Source: Phyllostachys edulis
Lineage: Eukaryota > Streptophyta > Magnoliopsida > Poales > Poaceae
Assembly (NCBI GenBank): GCA_036346405.1
Contig: CM070551.1
Span: 56,066,488 to 56,130,487 of the forward strand
DNA length: 64,000 bases
Direction of reading: 5' to 3'
This document shows, in pieces, positions 23,490-34,629 of this stretch (position 1 is the first letter of the stretch; each line of letters begins with the position of its first letter). Below the pieces are notes generated by a model that saw only the letters and a program-made list of their open reading frames with translations, ran no database searches and was not told the origin of the DNA. The translations under genes and the position numbers were made by a program.

Positions 23490-25260
23490 GGATAGGATCA
23501 GGTCAATGAGGATAATTGAGGCATTTTATTATCCTGTGTGCTCCACTGCTTATGCAAAGCGATGGAAATATATGGGTGATGAGATAGGAGAAACTTTGGA
23601 AGATAGAAAGTTGAATTGGTTTCTAAAAATTGAATTTATTGAACTTAGCTGACGTTGCAGTGAGATCACTACTTTGAACATAAATGTTATAAACTGTAGT
23701 CGTAATTAGTAAGTGTATTTGTTTTATTGTGAGTATAAAACTGTCTCCTATTGGTGGCTCTAATTATCAACTCCTTCAAATATTTGAGGAACTACCCTTT
23801 CTTCCAGGTCATGAATGTGCGCAAGAACTTTGTCCTGTTGACTGATTTGACTACGGTGGGGGTCCATGGACTGTGATTCAAATGTGGTACGTTTGCTTCT
23901 GTCAGTAGTACCAGTGGGCGACGTAGATGACCATTTTGTGTAGCGAGATGCTGAGATAGTGAGATACTGAGATGCATTGCCCGTTGTTTTGCTGCCCTTT
24001 TTCTCCTGAGAAACTCCTTTTCTCTTGCAAGTAATGGGATGAATGTTGGCTCTATCATCTCTAGGGTGAATTTATAGCATGAATGTTGATCTTTCTGCAA
24101 TGGCATTAGAATACGTTGTCAGTAGTGTTTGACAACAGGCTTAAAACATATTTGACCGGAGTAAATTCGATCAGAGATATTCACATTTGTCAAATGCATC
24201 AACGTCATAAGCAATATTCACACTTGTCAAATGCATAAACTGGGGCCTTTGGAGTACATACTGAGTTTGACACAAAACTAGGTCAGATGTTGCTATACAC
24301 GGCTTGATGCCTTGAAAGCAGTACATACTATTCTATTACATACTCACTTTGTGATTATGCATTGGCAGTTTGTATTTCCTGGAGATCAGCCTACCAAAGG
24401 AGATTAGCTTGTAGCATACAACAACTATACCGCTGCAGATATCTCACAGCTTCACAGAATCCTTGAACCGAGTAGAATAGATATTGCATCTTTTAACCAA
24501 GTTGGTAGATTCGTGCTGCTGTTTCGCATCATATGTTAAACGCAGACTAGATGCTTATCTACTTTTAGGTACTTGATGAATATGAAAATAGAGTTTGTTA
24601 ATTTTTTTGGCAAGAACTATGATGCAGATTCCCTCGCTAACGGCATCATCAAAGAAATTCGAGAGCACAAGAGTAGTTGAAATTCTGCGCTACATTTGGA
24701 CTCGACACTATGTTCAGGGATTATTCTTAAATAAATAAACCTCAGATCGGGATTGTTTAGTTGTGATATTGTTTCTGAATTTTAGTTGTGCTATTGTTTC
24801 TAAAAACTCAGCCCGAGATTGTTTAGTTGTGCTATTGTTTAGTCAACATACTCCTTGATTTGTTTAGTTGTGCTATTGTTTCTGAATTTTACGATTTTTT
24901 TTTTGATTTTTTTTATACCCGGGACTTTTATCCCTGCTGTTCCTAAACGGCAACAGAGATTTTATTCTCGAGTGGGAAGATTTCCTCTTGGAGTTGAGGG
25001 AGATTCCATATGCCCTTCAAAATCCTCTTAGGATTTTCTTCGCTACGATTTTGACCCCTAGCATCCCAAAAAAGTCCTAAGATAACAAAGCTCAGCACCT
25101 GAAGCTAAAGATGAAGATGTAACGGCTTTTAGATTTGTTCATAGAGCCCTTGTATATTTTAGCAAATCCTTTTTTAAACTCAATTAGTTATGCATCTTCT
25201 CTATCTCTGAGTGGATGTGTCTTTTTTTAGATACTGATAGAATGCATCTCAACTTAACAT
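23490..25260 (+). other. No recognisable gene
   Basis: AT-rich sequence following the RPAP2 fragment, with short frames only. 24770-24890 has a threefold imperfect repeat of TTTAGTTGTGCTATTGTTT. Part of the start may be RPAP2 intron 1. I see no domain, RNA gene or clear element end. Confidence 0.4.
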
Positions 25261-25269
25261 CATACTACT

Positions 25270-25355
25270 ACTCGCAGAGATCGAACATAAAGATTTAGAG
25301 CATGTTTGGTTTACTCGCAGAGATCGAACATAAAGATTTAGAGCATGTTTGGTTT
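25270..25355. repeat. Perfect 43-bp tandem duplication
   Basis: The unit beginning ACTCGCAGAGATCGAACATA and ending GCATGTTTGGTTT occurs twice without a mismatch (25270-25312, 25313-25355), just upstream of the NDUFA2 exons. The identity implies a recent slippage event or filler repair. Confidence 0.95.
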
Positions 25356-25584
25356 GCAGCCTAAGATTTCCTAGCCTAACACCCAGCCACCGTTTCGTGA
25401 TAGGACGGCGTAGATCCATCGAGACGGTCTCAGCCCGTTCCTCCGCTGCATCCTCCGATCGGATCCTCCGACTCCATCCCCCAGCCCGAACAGAGTAGAG
25501 GGTCTTTCTGAAAAAAAGGACAGCAGAGGGCGAAGAGAATCGAAGCGAAGGTGAGCAAGCCAAGAGCCCAAGGAGCCGGCGGTG

Positions 25585-25879
25585 ATGGCGTGGCGGGCGA
25601 ACCTGTCCCGGAGCGTGAAGGAGATCCGCTTCCTCTTCTGCCAGTCCTCCCCCGCCAGCGCCCCCGCCAGGTAGCAACCACCCGCCCCTCTTCCCCTCTC
25701 TCTCTTCTCTACCCGATCCCCTCTCTTCTCATGCGGTGATGGTTGGTGGATTTGTGATCTGATTATCTGCAGGGAGTTCGTGAAGAAGAACTACCAGAAC
25801 ATCAAAGCTCGGAACCCCTCCCTCCCCGTCCTCGTCCGCGAGTGCTCCGGTGTCGAGCCCCAGCTCTGGGCGCGCTACG
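25585..25879 (+). pseudogene. NDUFA2: NDUFA2 (complex I B8 subunit), exons 1 and 2 only
   Basis: Exon 1 (25585-25670) encodes MAWRANLSRSVKEIRFLFCQ then SSPASAPA. Exon 2 (25773-25879) completes Arg and encodes EFVKKNYQNIKARNPSLPVL then VRECSGVEPQLWARY. Both splice sites are good. This is the thioredoxin-fold accessory subunit NDUFA2/B8 of mitochondrial complex I, about 97 residues in plants. The last exon (about 33 residues, normally starting DMGVE) is not found in the next kilobases. Beyond about 26200 the sequence is repetitive, and a Helitron-like 3' end follows at 26678. Either a captured or truncated copy, or a real gene whose exon 3 has been displaced far downstream. Confidence 0.85.
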
Positions 25880-26639
25880 GTACGCATTCCTCGATCCCAT
25901 CGTTTCCAGGAATCCGAGATCTTGCTCTTGCCATGGTTCCCTGGATGGTCTGGTCTGGTTTGACACAATCGTTACTTTGGCAATTTTTATCTTTTGCTGT
26001 GTGAACTGTGAAAGGCACTACAGGATCTTGTTATCTTCGGAGATATTAGAAGTAAAGGTTGGGGGGGAGGGGAAGCTATTGATGAAAAAGTGATGCTAGA
26101 AGGCATCGATGCTGCCCGCTGCAGGTGGCGTTAGCAAGGACAGAATTATTGGCATTGGCCCACAGAGCTGCTCTGGTTCCAAGGTCAAGATAAAATTATG
26201 AGCTCACTTGGAATTTTTTTTAAATAATCTATTTTTTATTCAAAAATACAGAAATAATACCGTTTAATTTTTATTTACAGAAATAATCTCGTGTCGCCGT
26301 ACGGTTGGACGAGTCCGGAAAGTCGCCCAACCGTAATGTGACACATATTAAAATCGCCCAATAGAACAACGACTATAGAGTTAGTCGCCAAACGGATGTG
26401 CGAGTTTAGAACGTCGTGCATTGGTTGGGCGACTTAGTTCAAGTCGCCAAACCAGTAGGCGATTTTAGCTCCTGCACCTGGAATTATGCCCATCCAATTG
26501 GAACCATTGTGTTAAAATATATATTACAATTTTTAGATAACACTATGTCTTAGATAAAACTGTTTCTTCTTGCAATCTTAGTTATCACGGCTTCTAATAC
26601 TAATAGATTGTAATGCTCTTTACTAATAAATTCCTGAGC

Positions 26640-26678
26640 TATTAACACCCGCACCATTTGGTGCGGGTTATCTTCTAG
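26640..26678 (+). mobile_element. Helitron-like 3' terminus
   Basis: A 9-bp-stem hairpin (ACCCGCACC, loop, GGTGCGGGT, 26647-26668) is followed by TATCTT and CTAG (26675-26678) and then a T, the layout of a Helitron 3' end. The minus-strand terminus at 57863 shares the hairpin core and GGTGCGGGT, which supports one family. The 5' end (TC) was not found. The element may include the NDUFA2 and RPAP2 fragments upstream, both in sense orientation. Confidence 0.55.
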
Positions 26679-29230
26679 TATTATATTAATTCAACGTAGC
26701 AACTCAAGTGCCTTACTAGCCGGACAGAGTTATTGAACCCTTTCCTGACAACTAAATATACAACTAATTGTGTTTTAACTATAAGTCGCATATCTACTGG
26801 TGTTAGTTTCATTCAATGAATTAATCTAGATATGTTTACTTATAGTAGTACTCAAAATATAAAACGTTGAGAAAATTGCATTAGAGGTCCCTAAACTTAT
26901 ACCAAAATACCACTTAGGTCCCTAAACTTGAAAAAGTAGATTGACAGCCCCGTAAACATGCAAATTTGTGCCACTAAGATCTATCAAGTTGCAAAAATAT
27001 GTCGATTAGTTCATCCGAACCTTTGGATTTGCTCAAATTGCTGACATGATTGTGGAAAAAGCATGTGACTAAATTAGGTTAAAGTGATAGATGACAGTTG
27101 GATGGAGGTGCGAAATTGATGCTAATGTCTAGGATAAATGTTGAAGATTGCAATTTCGGATCATAAAGATTCACGTTGGCTTGAGGATGTTTTTTTCACC
27201 ATTAAATCAGCACATTTACTTCAGCAAAAGATGCCACGACCTAAGTGAAACAAATTTGCAAGCTGATGGATCTGCCAAGCTAATTTTCAATTTCAGGGAC
27301 CTTTCTCGTAGTTAGGTACACATTTAGGGGCCTCTAGTGCAGTTTTATCTAAAACGTATGACTACTCATTCCCCAAAATGACAAAAGATTGTAAACAGAA
27401 GAATGTACGATATTCTTTATGTGGGGTTGCGAACAGAATACCAAATATTAAAACTCAACATCCAAATCAGTCACCGAATTTTAGGCACAGTTTTTCCCTG
27501 TCAATTTTAAAATAAAAATTAGGAATTTTTTTTACTTAACTTCATAATCCGTTTGTACCCATTCTTGGGAAAAACTAGTTATAGATAAAATAAATAAATA
27601 GGCGGACCCTAGTTGTACTTGAGCTCTTATTTTATTTTAAAAATAATTGTGATTTTCCTATATTGAAAATTGTATAATTAAGATTATTTTATTTTGATTT
27701 ATTATAATACTGAAAATACAAAATTAGGTAATTTATTTTTAAATCTATGTGTACTCCTTGTGAAATAAAATAAATAACTTTATTTACCGTAGTGTACTTG
27801 AACTCTCGTCGGTCTTTTAAAATCTAATTGATCTGGTCCCATTGGATTAACGCTTGTTTGTTTTTCTTTTTCTTCGATTAACATAGGTATTTCCTCGGAG
27901 CTCGTAATTAGTATAAGTATAGATACCTTTACAGATATTGTTTTACATGCTTCTGAAAATCTATTCATTTGCTTTATGATATATTTATTCAATACTTTCG
28001 TACGGTAGCAACAACTCTGCTTTCTAGTGAGCTAGAGCAGGTTGACATGCTACAAAGTAAGCCAGGCTAGTTTTTTTCCCCTCCTTTTCTTGCTTTTTCC
28101 ATGACACCGATTTTTTTTTTGAAAGGCCCACAATTTTGCATATGAATTGTTTTCCTAATTTTTTATTTTCTCTTTTTGAATTTGGTTTTTGTGTTGCTTT
28201 TGAAATATATGGATTTGACTATTGTGAAACATAACACCTTGCCTTTTGTGTTTTTCCATTAGATTGAATGGTTTAAATATCTAACAGGGTCCACATTCAT
28301 GGCACCATGTTATAGTGAAGTAACTGCACCACACGAGTGGACAACAGGTTTATGCGAAAAAGACAAGTTTTCCAAAAAACATTTGAAGTGCCCACGTGTT
28401 ACGACTATTTTGTGGGCGTGTGTATCTAATTTTTAGTAGCCTCCTATAAAATATTGCATCTATAAATGGGCTTGCTTTTTTAAGCTTACATATATAACTT
28501 TAAACTCACATTTTTTTTCTTCATAAAAACAGGGTACAATCCAGTTCAACATAAGGCAAATTGCACTCGATGGTGCGGTAACATCAGTGTACCATTTCCG
28601 TTTGGCATGGAAGAAGGTTGTTTTGCGAGGAAGGTATTTCAGGTCAACTGTACAAATGCAACATCATCCACCCTAAGATTCGATTCTGAACAACAAATAA
28701 TTATGAGTATCAACGATTCGGGAAATATGTCTACATTGATTCCGGAGAGTCGGTCTCTGTGCAATGGGCTGTTGCCAATCTAACCTGTCAGGAGGCACAA
28801 CAAAATAAATCTGGATATGCATGTGTTAGCACCAATAGCACGTGCTTGGGTGTCAACTCTACAGATGGTTATACTGGTTATCGTTGTAGATGCATGGATG
28901 GTTTCAAGGAAACCCTTATATTCAACTTGGTTGTACAGGCTCTCTCTCTCTCTCCGCACGCTAGCACATAGACATGAATTTATCTGATACTAGATTATCG
29001 CCCGCAAGCTTTGCGAAATAAGATGCAAATTGATTTTGGTTATATACCGTATAGCAATAGACCAATATACATACTGATAAATCTGAGCATTATATTGATA
29101 CAAATTTTTATTGAAATGTTGTATGTGCATCACTTACATTAAGATAAATGTTTTCCGAGAACACTACATTAAGATAAGTTAATTTATCAGCACTCAGCAC
29201 AACCAGATGGAGGCTTCAAGCAGCCAACAT

Positions 29231-29435
29231 GCAGCCATTGTCAACCATGAAATTTCATCAAACGTTCAAAAAAAAACATTCAAAGCCTTATCGGCAGCAA
29301 ATGTCAGATTTATTAAGGGTGTGTTATGGAATGCAGCCATTGTCTTCACCATGAAATTTTATCAAACGTTCCCAAAAAACCATTCAAAGCGTTATCGGAA
29401 GCAAAGGTCAGATTTATTAAGGGGTGTGTTACGGA
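29231..29435. repeat. About 102-bp tandem duplication in WAK intron
   Basis: Two units starting GCAGCCATTGTC (29231 and 29333) and ending around TTATTAAGGGTGTGTTA. Also present in the second copy of the large duplication (about 40280-40480), so it predates it. Confidence 0.8.
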
Positions 29436-30265
29436 GCAAGACGCAAGGCACCCTGACACGTCCATGGATATTACCGCAAGTACTGTAGCGGTATATGAAC
29501 AGTACCAAGTACTGTGGTGGCACTGAATGGTACACGTTGGTGCTGTAGCACGTTATTTTCATATATGGTTGATGAGTTTCCTCGATAAAGAATATTTAGT
29601 TAGGTGGGTTATTTTAGGATTTCTTATCTATCAAGTTATTGTTAGGGATAAGATCTTATATATTAGGAAGATTACTTTTAATAGTCGAAAGATTAGATTG
29701 GATTAATAGGTTTTCTTATAGATTATTTCTTAGACATCAAGTTGGATTGTTTCTATAAAAGAGATAGTATGTATCCATTATCAAGCGAGCAATAAATAAA
29801 CAAAGTTCTTAGTATTTCTCTTCCTCTTCAACAAAGCCTCAGAACCTTAGCGGTAGCATAACCAACCATTCAAGGCGAGTGCTCTACCTCGGTCTTTAGA
29901 CTCACACCCAACCAATCCGTGCCATAGTGTGCTACAGTACCAGCAATTACTGTTCACATACAGCTGTAGAAATAGGTACTGTTTACGCGTCTATTAGAGT
30001 CCACCCTCACTAGCCCGGTCTGCGCCGTGGCTGCACATCAGTCAGCACCTACATTCATTAGAATTATTTTACTGAAGAATGATGTAAGACGGAAAATATC
30101 CCCCTTAGCTAATTGTTGGGGACTCGTAGATGGACTTGAGTAGAAGTAACTGCAACGATGTAAGACGGAAAATGTCCCCCTCAGCTAATTGTTGGGGACT
30201 CGTAGATGGACTTGAGTAGAAGTAACTGCAACGACTAGTTGCCCTGAGAGCCTCGTATATGCATA

Positions 30266-31649
30266 GGAATAAGTCCACTTTACACCTCTGAATTATGGCC
30301 TGAGTCCAAAAAACACCTTCAACTACAAAATTGTCTACTTTACACCCCCCAATTATTGAAACCGGAGCAAATCACCCCCTCTTCCTAAACCACCCCGGTT
30401 TTGGATGACATGGCGTCCACATGTACATGTTCCGCTGATGTGGCATACTCATGACGTGTATGGTCAGGTCCATGAACGCCGCCGTGTCCTCCGTTGGCTT
30501 GCTACACCGCCCCTCGCCCTGCACCGTCGTCGACATTACGAACCCACGGTAGTTCCCATGGCCATCGACCGAAGTCACCGCTTGCTGGTCGCACCCTGGT
30601 GTCCGCCTGACTCGGGGTCAGACCCAGCCAGTCGATGGAGAACTTGCCTCCTTGGAGGCCGAATGGAGGACTTTGCCAAAGGGACGGTGTGGTTGACGCC
30701 GGGAGGAGGAGCTCAAGTGGTAGCCGAGGTCGTCGGCCGCCTCAGCCACTGCCACGCCAGCGCCAACACTCGAGATGGGCCCACGGCCCCCACGACTGCC
30801 GCCGGTGGCCGGAGGTTGAGCCACGCGCTTGGGTTCAACTAGCATTAGGACTTGATTCAACCACAAACACTAAAATTGACCTACCAAAGAACAAAAAGAA
30901 GGGAACCGGGGAGGTCCAAGGGAGGCGATGGGCCAAGTAAGCCGAGGAGGTTGCTGAGCCAGGCAGCCGAGGAACCGAGGAGGCACAGTGGGCCGAGCCA
31001 GACTGAGCTTGGCCGAGCCGAGGAGGCAGCCTTGATCTTGCCGGGCCAAAGGAGAGGCGGCACCAAAGTGGGCAGACGAGCGACGACAGAGGTGCCAGAG
31101 GGGAAGGGGTGGTAGGAGAGGAGAACCGGGGGCCGGGCCGGCAGGAGGCGGCGGCAGCATCACCAGGCGAGGTGGCACCATAGGGGAGAGAGGAACTAGC
31201 AGCGACATCCGAGCCGGCGGCAGGGAACCAGCGGCAGAGGCGACGCAGGGAACCAGAGGCCAGCGTCTGGAGGAGGCGCCAGGAGGGGATGTGTCCTGGG
31301 AAGGAGCTTCAAGAAAGTGAAGAGAAGGAGAGAGAGAGAGAGACGGGTGGAGAAGAAGCAATTGGGGGAGAAACTCCAGGCTCCTTTTCGGCTGAAGTGA
31401 ATGGGGGAGAGAAGAACAAGGCTGACTAGTGGATGAGGTAGACTCTCTCTCTCTCTCTACATTTGTGTCTAACCAGTGGGCCTGAGTTAATTAGTGATGC
31501 CACGTAGGCGATAAACCGGGTGGTTTCAGCCCGAGGGGGGTGGGTGACCTGGTATTGGCAGTTCGAGGGTGTAAACCAAACGGTATTAGAGTTCAGGGGT
31601 TCTTTTTGGACTCTCGCCAAAGTTCAGGGGTGTAATATAGACTTATTCC
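30266..31649. mobile_element. Pack-MULE, copy A
   Basis: Terminal inverted repeats start GGAATAAGTC and continue through TTACACC-CTGAA for about 50 bp. The perfect 9-bp duplication ATATGCATA flanks both ends (30257-30265 and 31650-31658). The 1384-bp element carries a DUF1005 gene fragment and no transposase. It sits in the intron of WAK pseudogene A and was present before the duplication. Confidence 0.92.
30470..30845 (-). pseudogene. DUF1005 gene fragment in Pack-MULE, copy A
   Basis: Reading the minus strand with frameshifts gives pieces such as YRGFVMSTTVQGEGRCSKP and EDTAAFMDLTIHV, plus a DSLGYH-like piece, matching the better preserved copy at 41450-41830. DUF1005 is a plant family without an assigned biochemical function. 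This copy is more damaged than copy B by single-base losses. Confidence 0.7.
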
Positions 31650-33072
31650 ATATGCATATGTACAAGCGTGACATCCTTCTAGTTTTAATCTGAAATATAC
31701 ACATCTCGCAAGCATGTATCTAATACATTATCCTTCATGGTAGCTTGTGAAATTGTCTATGCAAAACTATCGCTTATGTTCGCTTACAATGTCCAATAGA
31801 AGCTGAAAAATAACAAATTCTAGTATCAGCTGAAAGCTTTGCACAAACAACTTAACTACAAATGATATGGAATAACTTTATTTTCCCTTGTAAATTTCCC
31901 TCTCACTTTAGCCATGTGTTGCAGATATCGACGAGTCCTGATACCAAGCATTTGTAAAGGAATTTGCCATAACATTATAGAAAGCCACTATTGCATAGAG
32001 TGCTTAGGAAAAACAGAGTATGACGTTACAACTATGAAGTGCACATCTACCAAAAAGCAAAATCTTCTACTAGGTGACTTCTATGCTACAATTCCATAAT
32101 GAACTAGATATAAAAATAATACATGGCTTTTTTTAGAGGAAAGTAATACATGGCTGCCAGCGTAATCGTTGTAGGTATTGCCATCGGACTTAGTGTTGGC
32201 TTGATCATTCTACTTCTCATCTTGTGTACAATATTTCTTATGCGTAGATGGAAAAGAGACATCCAAAAGCAACTATGAAGAAAATATTTTCGAAAGAACC
32301 AAGGCCTTCTCCTAGAACAACTGATATCATCAGATGAAAATGCAAATGACAAGACCAAGATTTTCTCATTGGTTGAGCTTGAAAAGGCAACAAATAACTT
32401 TGATCCTACACGTATACTTGGTTGTGGAGGGCATGGAATGGTGTACAAAGGCACCTTATCTGACCAACGTGTAGTGGCCATAAAAAAGTCTAAAGTCATT
32501 GAGCAAGGTGAGATCAGTCAGTTCATCAATGAGGTCGCTATCCTCTCACAAATAAACCACCGAAATATTGTAAAGCTCTTCGGATGTTGCCTTGAGACCG
32601 AGATCCCACTACTAGTATATGACTTTGTCCTTAATGGTTCATTATTTGAAATTCTCAAGGTGATCAAAGTAGCGACTCTTCTTTATCTGGGATGATTGCT
32701 TGAGAATTTCTGCAGAAATAGTGGAGCACTTTATTACCTCCACTTAGCATCTTCGCATCAATCTTTCATCGTGACGTGAAGTCCTCTAACATACTCTTGG
32801 ATGGTAATTATACAACGAAAGTATCCGATTTTGGTGCATCAAGGTTGGTTCCTATTGATCAAACCCATGTTGTTACAAATGTACATGGCACATTTGGATA
32901 CTTAGATCCGAATATTATCACCTTTGGAAAGTTAAATGAGAAGAGCGATGTTTATAGTTTTGGAGTAGTACTTGTAGAGTTGCTACTTAGAAAGGAGACT
33001 ATTTTTACAAGTGAATTGGGTTATAGCAAAACTTATCCAACTACTTCCTTTGGGAGATGAAGATGAAACCGC

Positions 33073-33651
33073 CCAAGGCGAGCACACCGATGAGCGACGC
33101 AGACGGCACCACGGCAGACGATGGCGACCTGTTCTCCCAAGACGAGGAGAGGTTCGCTCGGCGTCTTACGCTGAGCCACGCCGGTATGGCGGGAGAGAGA
33201 AAGACGCTGTCGAGCACGGCGGCGACCACGGCCGTAGAGCACCACTTTGCTCTCCGTGTTGCCCACCGCAGCACTGCCATCGCATCCTCCACCTCCTCCT
33301 CATCCCCGGGAGCGGCGCCGTGGGAGGAGGAGAGCGGTGGAGTGGGGGAGGGGATTTGAGGCGGCGGTTTCAACCGAAAGGAATCGGGGAAGAGGGGTGT
33401 GGAACAGAAGAAAAAAAAGGGAAGGATTTGCATTTATCTGTAATGGCATTTTGTGGGTAATTTCAGCGAACTTTAGTGGCAAATAGTTATTCCCTCCTGC
33501 AAAAGCCAAAAAAAGCACCTCTCACATGGCTTGTGGCTTTTAGGTTTAAAGTGACTTAAACTTTTTATAAGCCTGATAAAAAAGCCACCCCTTTGTTTAG
33601 GCTTTGGCTTTTTTGCTTTTAAGCCAGACAAAAAGCCTAAACAAAGAGGGC
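33073..33651. other. Spacer between duplicated units, with GC-rich block and foldback
   Basis: A GC-rich block (33073-33370) with open frames on both strands and no family I recognise follows the WAK break. Then 33583-33651 is a small foldback with arms CCCTTTGTTTAGGCTTT and AAAGCCTAAACAAAGAGGG. It ends GGCC followed by TAA at the start of unit 2, as expected for a Tourist/PIF-type right end. The matching left end was not found. Confidence 0.45.
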
Positions 33652-34629
33652 CTAAATATACAACTAATTGTGTTTTAACTGTAAGTTGCAGATCAACTAG
33701 TATTAGTTTCATTCAATCAATTAATCTAGATATTTTTACTTATAGTAGTACTCAAAATATAAAACGTTGATAAAATTGAATACCACTTAGGTCTCTAAAC
33801 TTGAGAAGTAGATTGGCAGCCCCGTAAACTTGCAAATTTGTGCCACTAAGATCCATAAAGTTGCAAAAAGATGTCGATTAGTTCATCTGAACCTTTGGAT
33901 TTGCTCAAATTGCTGACATGATTGTGGAAAAAGCATGTGACTAAATTAGGTTAAAGTGATAAATGACAGTTGGATGGAGGTGCGAAATTGATGCTAATCT
34001 CTAGGATAAATGTTGAAGATTGCAATTTTGGATCATAAATATTCACGTTGGCTTGAGGATGTTTTTTTTTCACCATTAAATCAGCATATTTACTTCAGCA
34101 AAAGATGCCGTGACCTAAGTGACACAAATTTGCAAGCTGATGGACCTGCCAAGCTAATTTTCAATTTCAGGGACCTTTCTCGTACTTAGGTACAAATTTA
34201 GGGGCCTCTAGTGCAGATTTATCTAAAACGTATGACTACTCATTCCCCAAAATGACAAAAGATTGTAAACAGAAGAAAGTACGATATTGTTTATGTGCGG
34301 TTACGAACAGAATACCAAATATTAAACTCAACATCCAAATCAGTCATAGAATTTTAGGCACAGTTTTTCCCTGTCATAATCTACGTTGCCAAATATATTA
34401 TAGTTTTCTTAATGACCACCCCCCACACAAAAAAAAAGGGTAGACTAGCCTATAATCACCTCACCAATTGTTCCTCCCAAACACTCTTTCTCTCCTTTTG
34501 CTTTTACCACGTCTCTTTTACCATCTCTTTGATCTAGACATTTGGGGAAGCAAGGACAGTGTGGTGGCTAACAATGGCAACCAATCGACGCTCTTTTGAT
34601 CCATACCATCATTACCAGGACAACCTTTC

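Larger units (their letters stand above)
26752..33072 (+). repeat. Direct duplication, unit 1 (6.3 kb)
   Basis: It begins at CTAAATATACAACTAATTG and ends just after TTTGGGAGATGAAG. The whole segment recurs at 33652-44069. Unit 1 differs by many single-base gaps, mostly missing C or G, and by two local tandem duplications: 29231-29435 (shared with unit 2) and a 76-bp unit doubled at 30081-30232, which unit 2 has once. It contains WAK pseudogene A and a Pack-MULE. Confidence 0.9.
28533..33072 (+). pseudogene. Wall-associated kinase (WAK) pseudogene A
   Basis: Exon 1 (28533-28938) encodes a GUB_WAK-type extracellular domain (YNPVQHKANCTRWCGNISVP, then VPFPFGMEEGCF) and an EGF-like repeat. Exon 2 (31925-32073) is a second EGF repeat (ICHNIIESHYCIEC). 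Exon 3 (from about 32151) has a transmembrane helix and a kinase with GCGGHG, VAIKK, HRDVKSSNILLD and DFGASR. WAKs link the cell wall to cytoplasmic signalling. Lesions: frameshift after SINDSG in exon 1, a further one at DGF-QGNPY, stop at 32276-32278, several small gaps in the kinase, and loss of everything after LWEMKMKPPK. A Pack-MULE sits in the intron. Confidence 0.9.

Noticed and set aside
22700..25090. A single element with ends GGGCATGCTTGGG and AGCATCCCAAAA
   Set aside because: The supposed inverted ends match too poorly and no target duplication was found.
28986..29030. Minus-strand Helitron 3' end in the WAK intron (CTAG at 28990; second copy at 40037)
   Set aside because: The hairpin stem is only five base pairs and no relative was seen; too weak to annotate.
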